Shown: positions 55,608 through 64,000 of the stretch, in pieces
How positions within the stretch are numbered: the first letter of the stretch is position 1
Layout of the letters: each line of letters opens with the position of its first letter
From: Streptomyces sp. NRRL F-5123
GTDB lineage: Bacteria > Actinomycetota > Actinomycetes > Streptomycetales > Streptomycetaceae
Assembly (NCBI RefSeq): GCF_000721495.1
Contig: NZ_JOHY01000043.1
Location: forward strand, 1-64,000
Direction: 5' to 3'
Length of the DNA: 64,000 nt
Program-made: the position numbers and the translations under genes
Notes under the pieces: model-generated
What the model was told of the DNA's origin: nothing
The model's database searches: none
Seen by the model: only the letters and a program-made list of their open reading frames with translations

Positions 55608-58600
55608 ATGGCGGGCTTCGCGCATCTGCATGTCGCATCCGGTTACTCCGAGCGGTACGGCGCCGCGCACCCCGAGCAACTCGCCGCACGGGCGGCCGAG
55701 CGCGGCATGCGCACCCTCGCGCTGACCGACCGGGACACCGTGACCGGCGCGGTGCGCTTCGCGCGGGCGTGCGCCGAGCAGGGCGTCCGGCCGGTCTTCG
55801 GCATCGACCTCGCCGTCGCGGCCCTCGCCCCACCGCCGCCCGCCGACCGGCCCCGGCGCACCCCGGTGCGCGGCGGGGCGCACGTCGTCGAACCGCCGCT
55901 GCGCTTCACGCTGCTCGCCCGCGACCGCGAGGGCTGGGCGCGGCTGTGCCGGATCACCTCGGCGGCTCACGCGGGCACGGCGTCCGGCGCGGCGCCCGTG
56001 GAGGTCCCGTGGGAGGCGCTGCGCGAGCACGGCGGCGCCGGCCTGACCGCGCTGCTCGGGCCGGTGTCGGAGCCGGTGCGCGCGCTGGCCGCGGGCCGGG
56101 AGGACGTCGCGGTGGCGCTGCTGCGGCCCTGGTGGGAGATCTTCGGCGAGGGCCTGCGTCTTGAGGCGGTCGTCCACGGCCGGCCCGGTACCGGCCCCGG
56201 CTCGCTGCGGCTGGCCGCCCGTACCCTCGCGCTCGCCGACCGCACCCGTACGCCCGCGGTGCTCACCAACGCCGTCCGCTACGCCGACCCCGACCAGCAC
56301 CGGCTCGCCGACGTCCTGGACGCCGCCCGGCTGCTGCGGCCCGTCGACCGGCGGCGCCTCGACGGCGGGGAGCGCTGGCTCAAGGACGAGCCGGAGATGG
56401 CCCGGATCGCGCAGCGGGTCGCCGAATGCGCCGGCGCGGGCCCGCGCCGGGCCGGGCGGCTGCTCGCCGACACCGCCGCGGCCGCGGCCGCCTGCCGCCT
56501 CGACCCGGAGGCGGACCTGGGGCTCGGGGCCCGGCACTTCCCCGAGGCCGAGGTCGTCGGCGCCGCCCCGGGCGGGGCGCGCGACGAGCTGCGGCGGCGC
56601 TGCGCCGCGGGCCTGGAGCGGCGCGGCCTGGACCGGGAACCGGCGGCGCGGGAGCGGCTGGAGAGCGAGCTGGGCATCATCGGCGCGCTGGGCTACGACG
56701 CGTACTTCCTGGCCGTCGGGCAGGTGGTCGCCGACATCCGCGAGCTGGGCATCCGGGTCGCCGCCCGCGGCTCGGGCGCCGGGTCGATGGTCTGCCACAC
56801 CCTCGGCATCGCCACCGCCAACCCGCTCGACCACCACCTGCTGTTCGAGCGCTTCCTCAGCGAGCGCCGCCGGAATCTGCCCGACATCGACATCGACGTG
56901 GAGTCGGCGCGGCGGCTGGAGGCGTACGACGCGGTCTTCCGCCGCTTCGGCCACGAGCGGGTCGCGGTCACCGCGATGCCCGAGACCTACCGGGCCCGCA
57001 GGGCGCTGCGCGACACCGGGCTCGCGCTCGGCATCCCGCCGCACGACGTGGACCGCATCGCCAAGAGCTTCCCGCACCTGCGGGCGGCCGACATCACCAG
57101 CGCCCTCGCCGAACTCCCCGAACTGCGCGCCCTCGCCGCCGAGGCCGGGCGGTACGGGCCGCTGTGGGAGCTGGCCGAAGGACTCGACTCCCTCGTCCAC
57201 GGCATGGCCATGCACCCGTGCGGGGTGATCATCAGCGACGCGACGCTGCTGGACCGGCTGCCGGTGCAGCCCACCCCGCAGGGCGACTACCCGATGGCGA
57301 TGGCGGCGAAGGAGGAGGTCGAGGCGCTGGGCAACATCAAGCTCGACGTGCTGGCGGTGCGGATGCAGTCCGCGATGGCGCACGCCGTCGCCGAGATCGA
57401 GCGCGCCACCGGCGACCGTGTCGACCTGGACGACCCGCGGCAGGTCCCGCTGGACGACGTCTTCGCCTTCAAGCTCATCCAGGCCAGCAACACCATCGGG
57501 ATGTTCCAGCTGGAGTCGCCCGGCCAGCAGGACCTGCTCTCGCGGCTCCAGCCCCGGGACGTCCAGGACGTCATCGCCGACATCAGCCTCTTCCGCCCCG
57601 GCCCCGTCCAGGGCGGCATGCCCGAGCGCTACATCGCCGCCCGGCACGGCGGCGACCCGCACTACGCCCACGAGGCCCTGGAACCGGTGCTCGCCGACAC
57701 CTACGGCGTGACGATCTGGCACGAGCAGGTCATCGAGACGCTGGACGTGATGACCGGCTGCGGCAGGGACCGGGCGGAGGTGGGCAGGCGGCTGCTCGGC
57801 GACAAGGAGCAGCTCCCGGTGATCAGGGAGTGGTTCCACCGCGCCGCCGCCGCCCGCGGCTTCTCCGCCGGGGTCCGCGACGAGGTGTGGGCCACCGTCG
57901 AGTCCTTCGGCGCGTACGGCTTCTGCCGCGCGCACGCCGTGGCCTTCGCCGTACCCGCCCTGCAGTCCGCGTGGCTCAAGGCGCACTACCCGGCCTTCCT
58001 GCTCGCGGGTCTGCTGGAGCACGACCCCGGCATGTGGCCCAAGCGCGTCATCGTCGCCGACGCCCGCCGGGGCGGCGTGCCCGTGCTGCCCGTCGACGTC
58101 AACCGCTCCCGGGCCGGGCACGTCGTGGAGCGGGCCGAGGGGGAGCGCTGGGGCGTGCGGCTCGCGCTGGCCGGGGTCCGCGGGATCACCGCGGAGGAGT
58201 GCGGGCGGATCGCCGCGGGCAGCCCGTACGCCTCGCTGTCGGACTTCTGGCAGCGCGGCCGCCCCAGCCGCCCGGTCGCCGAGCGGCTCGCCGAGATCGG
58301 CGCGCTCGACGCGCTGCACGACGGCCGGCTCACCCGGCGCGACCTGCTGCTGCAGATCGCCGAGCTGCACCGGCAGTCCCGCGTCCGCACCGCGGGCGAG
58401 GGCCAGCTGCCGCTCGACACGGGCGCGATCGGCGGCTCCGAACCCAGCGGGGTGCCCGAGCTGACCGGCCGGGAGGCCCTCGGCGCGGAGCTGGACGCCC
58501 TCGGCATCGACGTCTCCCGCCATCTGATGGAGCACCACCACCGGCTGCTGCGGGAGATCGGCGCGACCGACGCCGCCCATCTGGCCGCCCTCCCTCCCGG

Positions 58601-59063
58601 CCGCCAGGTCCTGGTCGCCGGGGTGCGCGCCGCGACCCAGACCCCGCCGATCGCAAGTGGCAAGCGCATCATCTTCGTGACCCTGGAGGACGGTTCCGGG
58701 CTGGTGGACCTGGCCTTCTTCGAGGACTCCCACGAGGCCTGCGCGCACACCGTCTTCCACTCCGGGCTGCTGCTGGTGCGCGGTACGGTCCAGGTCCGCG
58801 GCACCCGCCGGACGGTCGTCGGCACCATGGCCTGGGACCTGGAGAAGGTCGCCGCCACCCGGCGCGACGACGGGCCCGAGGCCGCCCTCGCGCTGCTCGG
58901 TGCGGACAGCCCGCAGCCCACCCCGGCGCAGCCGCCCGGCCGCACCCTTGCCGACGGTACGGCCGGCGCCCGCCTCCACCCCTACGCCGACCTCCAGCCC
59001 GCCGGCACCCGCACCGCCGACCTGCGCCGCCTCGGCCACCGCAGCCCGGGGAGCGCGGGATGA
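55608..59063 (+). CDS. dnaE2: Error-prone DNA polymerase III alpha subunit DnaE2
   Basis: The protein has 1151 aa from ATG 55608, with GGAGGT (55597-55602) 5 nt upstream; ATG 55587 is a less likely start. The PHP domain occupies residues 1 to about 240 (FAHLHVASGYSERYGAAHPE). The polymerase core includes AARGSGAGSMVCHTLGIATA and the catalytic aspartates in NLPDIDIDVES (about 423-433), then an HhH region and an OB fold near the C-terminus. DnaE2 performs SOS mutagenesis and translesion synthesis. The ATGA overlap with the imuB-like gene and the LexA box upstream fit the mutasome operon. Confidence 0.94.
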   Translation: MAGFAHLHVASGYSERYGAAHPEQLAARAAERGMRTLALTDRDTVTGAVRFARACAEQGVRPVFGIDLAVAALAPPPPADRPRRTPVRGGAHVVEPPLRFTLLARDREGWARLCRITSAAHAGTASGAAPVEVPWEALREHGGAGLTALLGPVSEPVRALAAGREDVAVALLRPWWEIFGEGLRLEAVVHGRPGTGPGSLRLAARTLALADRTRTPAVLTNAVRYADPDQHRLADVLDAARLLRPVDRRRLDGGERWLKDEPEMARIAQRVAECAGAGPRRAGRLLADTAAAAAACRLDPEADLGLGARHFPEAEVVGAAPGGARDELRRRCAAGLERRGLDREPAARERLESELGIIGALGYDAYFLAVGQVVADIRELGIRVAARGSGAGSMVCHTLGIATANPLDHHLLFERFLSERRRNLPDIDIDVESARRLEAYDAVFRRFGHERVAVTAMPETYRARRALRDTGLALGIPPHDVDRIAKSFPHLRAADITSALAELPELRALAAEAGRYGPLWELAEGLDSLVHGMAMHPCGVIISDATLLDRLPVQPTPQGDYPMAMAAKEEVEALGNIKLDVLAVRMQSAMAHAVAEIERATGDRVDLDDPRQVPLDDVFAFKLIQASNTIGMFQLESPGQQDLLSRLQPRDVQDVIADISLFRPGPVQGGMPERYIAARHGGDPHYAHEALEPVLADTYGVTIWHEQVIETLDVMTGCGRDRAEVGRRLLGDKEQLPVIREWFHRAAAARGFSAGVRDEVWATVESFGAYGFCRAHAVAFAVPALQSAWLKAHYPAFLLAGLLEHDPGMWPKRVIVADARRGGVPVLPVDVNRSRAGHVVERAEGERWGVRLALAGVRGITAEECGRIAAGSPYASLSDFWQRGRPSRPVAERLAEIGALDALHDGRLTRRDLLLQIAELHRQSRVRTAGEGQLPLDTGAIGGSEPSGVPELTGREALGAELDALGIDVSRHLMEHHHRLLREIGATDAAHLAALPPGRQVLVAGVRAATQTPPIASGKRIIFVTLEDGSGLVDLAFFEDSHEACAHTVFHSGLLLVRGTVQVRGTRRTVVGTMAWDLEKVAATRRDDGPEAALALLGADSPQPTPAQPPGRTLADGTAGARLHPYADLQPAGTRTADLRRLGHRSPGSAG

Positions 59064-60502
59064 CGGGCACGCCCCGCCGTCCGGAGGGCCGCCCGGGGCC
59101 CCGGCCGGAGGCCCCGGCGGAGGCGCGTCCGGAGGCGTTCGCGCATGTCTCCGGGGACGCCGGCCCGCAGGCGGGTCCCGAGGCGCGCAGGGGGCCGCGC
59201 CCGGGGCTCCGCCCGGAGACGCGGGGCACTCCGCCGGAGACTTCCGCGCCGCCGCCCCCGGGCCGGCAGGGACCCGGTCACGGGCCCGGCCCCGAGCCCT
59301 TTCCGCCGTCCGCCGTCCGCAAGGGCCCCGCCGGTCCGCGCCCGCGGCACATCGCCCATCTGCGGCTGCACGGCACGCTCGACGACGGGCGCTACGCCGC
59401 CGCGCTGGCCCTGCTCGGCGACATCACCCCGCACGTCCAGGCCTTCCCGCCCGACGCCGTCCAGCTCGACCTGACCTCGGCACTGCGCTACTTCGGCAAG
59501 GACCCCTACGCCCTGCTCCAGATGGCCCGGATGCGGCTCATGGCGATGTACGGCATCGCGAGCAGCGCCGGTCTCGCGGGCAACCGGATGCTCGCCGCGA
59601 TGGCGGCGGCGTCGGAGCCGCGGCAGACCACGCAGATCCCGCGCGACCAGGACGCCATGGACCGCTGGCTGCGCCCTCGCCCGCTGACCGCGCTGCCCGG
59701 CGTCGGCCAAGCCACCGCCGCCGCCCTCGGCCGCTACGGTCTGCACACCGTCGGCCAGGTCGCCGACCTGCCCCCGGCGACCCTCCAGCGCATCCTGGGC
59801 GCGGGCCCCGCCCGGCTGCTGGCCGAACGCGCCCGAGGCCGCGACCCCCGCCCGGTCACCCCCCAGGCGCCCGCGGCCCAGCTGGCCGCCGACCTCCGCT
59901 ACGAGCGGGACTGCCTGGACCCCGGCCGGCACCACCAGGGCGTCCTCGGCCTCGCCGAGCAGCTCGGCCGCCGGCTGCGGGCCGAACGCCAGGTCACCGG
60001 CGGCCTCACCCTCACCGTCCGCTACGCCGACCGCAGTTCCACCACCCGGACCCGCGCCCTGCCCGAACCCACCGACCACTCGCCCGACCTGGCGGCCGCG
60101 GCCCTCGGCATCCTCGCCTCGCTGGGCCTGCAGCGCGCCCGGGTACGCTCCCTCGCCCTGCGCGCCGACCGCCTCGCCCCCCGCGAGGCCGCCCACCGCC
60201 AGCTCAGCATGGACCCCGCCGCCGACCGCGCCCGCGCCCTGGAGGCGGCCGCCGACCGCGCCCGCCACCGCTTCGGTCCCACCGCCGTCCTGCCGGCCAC
60301 GCTCGCGGGCCCGGAGCCGCCGGGCGCGGGGTCTGCCGGATCCGGGCCGGTGGAGAGTGTCCGCGGCCGGCAGTCGGCAGATGCCGCCCCCGGGGGGACA
60401 GGCAGTCGGCGGCGTGGCGTGCCGACCGCCTCCCCGGCGGCGAAGGCCGACGGTGACGACGGCGAGGAGACCCGGGAGGCGGCCGAGGACTTCGCGCTCT
60501 GA
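59060..60502 (+). CDS. ImuB-like Y-family polymerase, apparently catalytically inactive
   Basis: The protein has 480 aa. GGGGAG lies 6 nt upstream and the start overlaps dnaE2 (ATGA). The first 95 residues are a disordered proline/arginine-rich stretch. The Y-family fold follows: palm (AVQLDLTSALRYFGKDPYAL), fingers/HhH (LTALPGVGQATAAALGRYGL) and little finger. The catalytic DxD of the first motif (HVDMDAFF in DinB) reads HLRLHGTLDD, and the SxDE pair is DLTS, so metal-binding residues are missing, as in ImuB. It probably tethers DnaE2 to the beta clamp. No ImuA-prime gene is adjacent. Confidence 0.85.
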   Translation: MTGTPRRPEGRPGPRPEAPAEARPEAFAHVSGDAGPQAGPEARRGPRPGLRPETRGTPPETSAPPPPGRQGPGHGPGPEPFPPSAVRKGPAGPRPRHIAHLRLHGTLDDGRYAAALALLGDITPHVQAFPPDAVQLDLTSALRYFGKDPYALLQMARMRLMAMYGIASSAGLAGNRMLAAMAAASEPRQTTQIPRDQDAMDRWLRPRPLTALPGVGQATAAALGRYGLHTVGQVADLPPATLQRILGAGPARLLAERARGRDPRPVTPQAPAAQLAADLRYERDCLDPGRHHQGVLGLAEQLGRRLRAERQVTGGLTLTVRYADRSSTTRTRALPEPTDHSPDLAAAALGILASLGLQRARVRSLALRADRLAPREAAHRQLSMDPAADRARALEAAADRARHRFGPTAVLPATLAGPEPPGAGSAGSGPVESVRGRQSADAAPGGTGSRRRGVPTASPAAKADGDDGEETREAAEDFAL

Positions 60503-60542
60503 AATCCTCGGCCCCGGGCGGGGCTGTGCCAGGATCCCCGGT

Positions 60543-60923
60543 ATGACGCTGGAGATCACCATCGACGCGGCCTCGGCCGTACCGCCGTACGAGCAGTTGC
60601 GCGGGCAGATCGCGGACGAGGCGCGGTCCGGCAGGCTGCCGGTCGGCTACAAGCTGCCCACCGTGCGGGGGCTGGCCGACCGGTCGGGGCTGGCGGCCAA
60701 CACGGTCGCCAAGGCCTACCGGGCGCTGGAGGCCGACGGGGTGATCGAGACCCGGGGCCGGCACGGCACGTACGTCGCCGCCGCCGACGCCCGGACCCGG
60801 GAGGTCGCTGCCGCGGCCGCCGCTTACGTCGACCGGGCCCGCCGCCTCGGGCTGGACCGGCCGGCCTCGCTCGCCGCCGTCGAGGAGGCGCTGCGCGCGG
60901 CGTACGGTGACGCCGGGGCGTGA
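60543..60923 (+). CDS. GntR-family regulator, YtrA-like
   Basis: The protein has 126 aa: a GntR winged helix (VPPYEQLRGQIADEARSGRL, then KLPTVRGLADRSGLAANTVA and ALEADGVIETRGRHGTYVAA) plus a short helical tail. That size is typical of the YtrA subfamily, which usually controls ABC transporters; none is adjacent. No RBS is seen; CAGGAT 7 nt before the ATG suggests a leaderless start. Confidence 0.9.
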   Translation: MTLEITIDAASAVPPYEQLRGQIADEARSGRLPVGYKLPTVRGLADRSGLAANTVAKAYRALEADGVIETRGRHGTYVAAADARTREVAAAAAAYVDRARRLGLDRPASLAAVEEALRAAYGDAGA

Positions 60924-60949
60924 CCGTTGATCTTGCGGGCTAGTGCTGT

Positions 60950-61096
60950 GACCGGGAGGGTTTGCCGGTAGCTTGCGGCGTCCGGTGCGGTGCATCGCAA
61001 GGCGCCGGATCGGCCTCGTAGTGGGCCTACTCGGTCGATGCGGCAACGCAGCGAGGTGCCGTGCCGGGCGTCGCAAGCCGGTGAACCCTCCCGGTC
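60950..61096. mobile_element. MITE-like inverted-repeat element, 147 bp
   Basis: The ends GACCGGGAGGGTTTGCCGG (60950-60968) and CCGGTGAACCCTCCCGGTC (61078-61096) are inverted repeats with two mismatches. The match continues inward (CTTGCGGCGTCCGGTGCGGT against CTTGCGACGCCCGGCACGGC) after a 3-nt gap. The centre holds a further hairpin around TCGTAGTGGGCCTACTCGG. No transposase is encoded. The left flank TAGTGCTGT is, from memory, part of this common streptomycete element but is not mirrored on the right, so the right end looks truncated. It supplies the last 20 codons of the convergent AAA ATPase. Confidence 0.85.
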
Positions 61097-62172
61097 GCCT
61101 CCTCGCGGGTGAGGGGGCCGACCTCGATCCTGGCCAGGCAGCGGCCGGGGCGGACGACCGCGGGGTGCAGGCGCTCCAGGTCCTCGTTGGTGGTGATGCC
61201 CACCAGGACGTTGCGGCCCTGGCCGAGCAGACCGTCGGTGAGGTTGAGCAGCCGGGAGAGGGCCTGGCCCGCGGCGTGCTTGGCCTGGCCGCGGATCAGC
61301 TCGTCGCAGTCCTCCAGCAGCAGCAGGCGCCAGCGGCCGCCGGAGGCGCCCTCGTCCTCGCCGATCGCGATGTCCATCAGATAGCCGATGTCGTTGAACA
61401 GCCGCTCGGGATCCAGCACGCAGTCGACCTGGCACCAGTCCCGCCACGAGCGGGCCAGCGTGCGCAGCGCCGATGTCTTGCCCGTGCCGGGCGGGCCGTG
61501 GAGCAGCAGCAGCCGGCCGGTGATGTCGTCGACGCCGAGCTTCATCAGCCCGTCCATCGCCTCGGCGACCTTCGCGGTGTAGTTGCCGCGCAGCTCCTCC
61601 CACGGCGCGGCGGTGATCTGCCGGGCCGTACGGTGCGGGCCGCGGCGCTGCGAGACGTACCAGAAGCCCATGGTGACGCTCTCCGGCTCCGGTTCCGGGG
61701 TGTCCTCCGCGCCGTCCACGGCCGAGCCGAGGACCTTCTCGGCCAGCTCGTCGGTCACGGCGGTCACCGTGACGTCGGCGCCGCGGCTCCAGCGCGAGAC
61801 CAGGACCGTCCAGCCGTCCCCCTCGGCGAGCGTGGCGCTGCGGTCCTTGGCGCGGGCCTGCCGCAGCACGGTGGCGTCCGGGGGCAGCAGGGTGCGGCCG
61901 GGCTTGACGCTGTCCAGCGCGGCGCCGCGCGCGAACGGCTGCTCGCCGGCGGCGAAGCGGCCCACGAAGAGGGCGTCGACCACGTCGGAGAGCGAGTCGC
62001 CGTCGTCGAGGCCCATCTGGAGGGGGAGGGCGCGGTGCGGTGCGGTCGGACCTGCGTCCGGGCCCGCGCCCGGGCCCGCGTCCGACTTTGCGCCGGGGCC
62101 TGACTCCGCTGCCGATGCTGCTGGAGTGGTGGGCGGCACGTGCCTCCTCGGCTCGCCGTATGTCACGGACAT
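61027..62172 (-). CDS. AAA ATPase (DUF5925 type), C-terminus replaced by MITE
   Basis: The protein has 381 aa from ATG 62172; GTG 62139 (VPPTTP) has GAGGAGG upstream but only 3 nt away. An N-terminal DUF5925-like domain (MGLDDGDSLSDVVDALFVGR) precedes the AAA module: Walker A GPPGTGKTSALRTLARSW at about 225, Walker B LLLLEDCDEL at about 283, sensor ITTNEDLERLHPAVVRPGRC. The conserved frame ends at PLTREEA. The remaining residues (TGRVHRLATPGTAPRCVAAS plus TE) are encoded inside the inverted-repeat element, so the natural C-terminus has been lost. Whether it still works is unknown. Confidence 0.85.
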   Translation of the reverse strand: MSVTYGEPRRHVPPTTPAASAAESGPGAKSDAGPGAGPDAGPTAPHRALPLQMGLDDGDSLSDVVDALFVGRFAAGEQPFARGAALDSVKPGRTLLPPDATVLRQARAKDRSATLAEGDGWTVLVSRWSRGADVTVTAVTDELAEKVLGSAVDGAEDTPEPEPESVTMGFWYVSQRRGPHRTARQITAAPWEELRGNYTAKVAEAMDGLMKLGVDDITGRLLLLHGPPGTGKTSALRTLARSWRDWCQVDCVLDPERLFNDIGYLMDIAIGEDEGASGGRWRLLLLEDCDELIRGQAKHAAGQALSRLLNLTDGLLGQGRNVLVGITTNEDLERLHPAVVRPGRCLARIEVGPLTREEATGRVHRLATPGTAPRCVAASTE

Positions 62173-62446
62173 GAGGCCATGATCCGTCAGAACCACCCGA
62201 TCGGCCCAGTGCTTTTCGGATCCTTGCGGCGGGCCCCGGTGGCCCTCCCGGTCGGCCGCGCGCGCACCCCCGACCGGCGGGTACCGTGGTGGGCGACGGT
62301 GCGGGGCACGGCCGAGGGGGCGTCAACACCCTTGAAGCGGTGGTGAATCGGGCATCATGGTCGGACGGGGGATGCACGGGTGACGCGGCGGGGCGATAGG
62401 GTTTAGCCTGCCCGGGCCGGGAGCCCTCGTCAGGGTGGGGAGAGTC

Positions 62447-62710
62447 ATGGAACAGATAGCGATGCGCGGCAGGCCGAGAGTGCCTGCCATCAATGCGGGA
62501 ACGGGTGCGTCCAGCGCCCGGCTCGACCGGCATCTGTCGATACTGGCCGGCCCCGCCGTACCCCAGCGCGAGGCCGAGGAGGCGACCGTGCTGATGCGCG
62601 AGCTGACCTCGCGTCCCGTGGGCCACGCCACGGCCAACCGCAGTGCCCGGGTCTCGCTCTTCGCCCCGCTGCGCCGGCTGCGCAGGTCGCTGTTCGGCAA
62701 CCGCCGCTGA
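62447..62710 (+). CDS. Small conserved-looking hypothetical protein
   Basis: The protein has 87 aa from ATG 62447, with GGGGAGA just upstream. It begins MEQIAMRGRPRVPAINAGTG, has a helical middle (ARLDRHLSILAGPAVPQREA) and ends in a basic FAPLRRLRRSLFGNRR tail. No family is recognised; the strong RBS and the non-random N-terminus support it. GTG 62435 would add four residues. Confidence 0.72.
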   Translation: MEQIAMRGRPRVPAINAGTGASSARLDRHLSILAGPAVPQREAEEATVLMRELTSRPVGHATANRSARVSLFAPLRRLRRSLFGNRR

Positions 62711-62881
62711 CCGCCTTCCGCTGCCGCTGAGCAGCCGCTGCCGCGTACGGTGCCGGTTCGCGGACGCGGCGGCCGGGCGTCGGCGTGCCCTCCTCCCCCT
62801 CGCCTGCGCCCAGCCGCGCCCGACTCTCCCCGCGGGCCGACCGGCGCCCCGGGCCGCACTCTCCCCGCCCGCCCGGAGCGC

Positions 62882-64000
62882 TCACACCAGCGCGAACTGC
62901 CCGTCAGGACCCTCTTCCCGGTGGTCGAGTACGGACGCGGGGTGGCGCCTGGCCGTCGGCACCGGCAGCACCCCCGCGTCCCGCAGCGCCGCCGTGCCCA
63001 GGCCGCCCCGACCCTGTTCCTGTCCCTGCTCCGGGGCCAGGCTGCGGGCCAGCTCCCGGCGTTCGGCGTCCAGCTCGGCGAGCAGGGTCAGCACGCTGAT
63101 CGTCTCCAGCAGCTCCGAGGTGCTGGACCTGGTCCACGGCGGCGGGCGCAGCGCCTCCAGCGAGCCGGGCGCGCCCGGTGCCGTACGCCGCTCCCACCAC
63201 GCCTCCAGGACCCGCACCCCGCCGGCCGTGCGCTGCCACGCGGCGGGGGAGACGGGCGAGACGCGGCCCGCGCCGATCCGCAGCTCGCGCCGCTCCGGGT
63301 CGTACTCCAGCTCGCCCGGCCCGGGGGCCGCGGGCAGCGGCGCGCGGACGTAGGGACGGCTGCCGCCGGGCAGCCGGGGCCCGCCGCGGTCGCGGCCCGC
63401 GGCCGGGTCGGCGTAGCGGGCGCCGCGGGTGTGCAGCCACACCAGCCGCTCGCCCAGCGCGACCCCGGCCCGCCACTGCTCCGGGCCCGCGGGCAAGGGC
63501 ACGCGGCAGCCCTCGGGCGCGGCGTACCCGGCGGCCGCGACCCAGGCCAGCACGTCGTACGGCGTGGCCCCGGCCCCGTACGCCGCGGACAGCGCCTCCA
63601 GCAGGCCCGGCGCGAGATTTGGATCCCGGCCGCCCGGCTGCCGGAACAGCGGGCGGATCCGGCCCGGACGGCCCGCCGGGGAGCGGCCGTCGGGCAGCAG
63701 CGCGGCGAACGACACCGGCGGCTCGCCCACCTCGGGCAGGAACGCCTGCTCCACCGCGAAGACCTGATGCCCGTCCAGCACCCGCCACAGCTCCGGCCGG
63801 GCGGTGTCCACCAGCCGGTGATCCGGTATCAGCCACTGCCGGTCGTAGGCCCCGTGCGCGATCAGCACCGGCTCGGGGCACGGCCCTTCCTCGCGCGCCA
63901 GGGCCGTGGTCGCCGTGCGGTGCCCGGGCAACTGCCCGACCCTGCTGTGCAGCCCGCGCGCCCGGCTGGGATGCAGCAGCTCCTCCCGCTCCTCCTCGCC
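62882..64000 (-). CDS. Type ISP restriction/modification enzyme, C-terminal part (5' end outside window)
   Basis: The frame is open to the right edge, so at least 372 codons are present and the N-terminus is missing. Visible segments match the target-recognition part of type ISP enzymes: ELLHPSRARGLHSRVGQLPG, then LIAHGAYDRQWLIPDHRLVD, GATPYDVLAWVAAAGYAAPE and GVALGERLVWLHTRGARYAD. The methyltransferase motifs, if present, lie beyond the window. Many streptomycetes carry such lone proteins, and it is unclear whether they restrict DNA. Confidence 0.85.
   Translation of the reverse strand, partial: GEEEREELLHPSRARGLHSRVGQLPGHRTATTALAREEGPCPEPVLIAHGAYDRQWLIPDHRLVDTARPELWRVLDGHQVFAVEQAFLPEVGEPPVSFAALLPDGRSPAGRPGRIRPLFRQPGGRDPNLAPGLLEALSAAYGAGATPYDVLAWVAAAGYAAPEGCRVPLPAGPEQWRAGVALGERLVWLHTRGARYADPAAGRDRGGPRLPGGSRPYVRAPLPAAPGPGELEYDPERRELRIGAGRVSPVSPAAWQRTAGGVRVLEAWWERRTAPGAPGSLEALRPPPWTRSSTSELLETISVLTLLAELDAERRELARSLAPEQGQEQGRGGLGTAALRDAGVLPVPTARRHPASVLDHREEGPDGQFALV

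Noticed and set aside
54117..59039. Very long minus-strand open frame upstream of the ArsR gene (1845 codons in total)
   Set aside because: It is antisense to MFS and dnaE2, which are clearly real. Only the last 205 codons (53502-54116) encode the ArsR protein; the rest is a GC-bias artefact.

Overview
The window is high-GC actinobacterial chromosome, almost certainly from a member of the Streptomycetaceae. Supporting signs are the very GC-rich third codon positions, frequent GTG starts, GTGA/ATGA stop-start overlaps, many apparently leaderless starts (a TANNNT hexamer about 7 nt before the start codon), an IdeR/DmdR-type iron box, the SepF-like protein SflA and a streptogrisin-type protease. 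From memory the gene order resembles, in inverted orientation, the conserved Streptomyces coelicolor core region running roughly from SCO1787 to SCO1738. No prophage, biosynthetic cluster, CRISPR array or tRNA is visible.

Layout. 1-391: 3' end of a 23S rRNA gene, a 5S rRNA gene and a terminator. 471-5238: a large low-complexity RNA-binding-like protein with a helical repeat domain, a DUF1015 protein and a HAD phosphatase. 5841-11153: an iron-siderophore uptake locus (SIP reductase, binding lipoprotein, two permeases, ATPase) around one iron box, with a 96-bp in-frame tandem repeat between the second permease and the ATPase. 11101-16813: SCP2 protein, phasin-like protein with a histone-H1-like tail, a repeat-containing small protein, TlyA, NAD kinase and RecN. 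17425-27920: glycosyltransferase, GH15 trehalase/glucoamylase, CTP synthase, NUDIX hydrolase, an AfsR/STAND-like TPR protein and alanine dehydrogenase.

28176-38371 is a dense housekeeping run: ParA-like ATPase, ribbon-helix-helix partner, ScpA, ScpB, RluB-type pseudouridine synthase, then TyrA, cytidylate kinase, an acyltransferase and Der. 38411-48661 holds two hypothetical proteins, an Rpf-like cell-wall hydrolase, an I78 inhibitor, a PAP2 phosphatase, an acyl-CoA dehydrogenase, an MMPL transporter, SflA, and a DUF5685 protein ending in a 34-residue tail with 16 cysteines. 48798-55445 holds a putative leader peptide, two degenerate LLM-type flavin oxidoreductase-like proteins, a secreted serine protease, a WYL regulator and a divergent ArsR/MFS pair. 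55608-60502 is the SOS mutasome-type pair dnaE2 and an imuB-like gene behind a near-consensus LexA box. The window closes with a GntR regulator, an AAA ATPase whose 3' end is replaced by a MITE-like inverted repeat, a small conserved protein, and a type ISP restriction/modification gene that runs off the right edge.

Most long gene-free stretches (5239-5840, 16814-17424, 23348-24018, 35164-35506) carry copies of one dispersed palindromic repeat family, often as facing pairs. The observations that look least explained are the cysteine-rich DUF5685 tail, the MITE-truncated ATPase, the repeat ORF inside the siderophore operon, and the degenerate LLM pair with its own operator and leader region.
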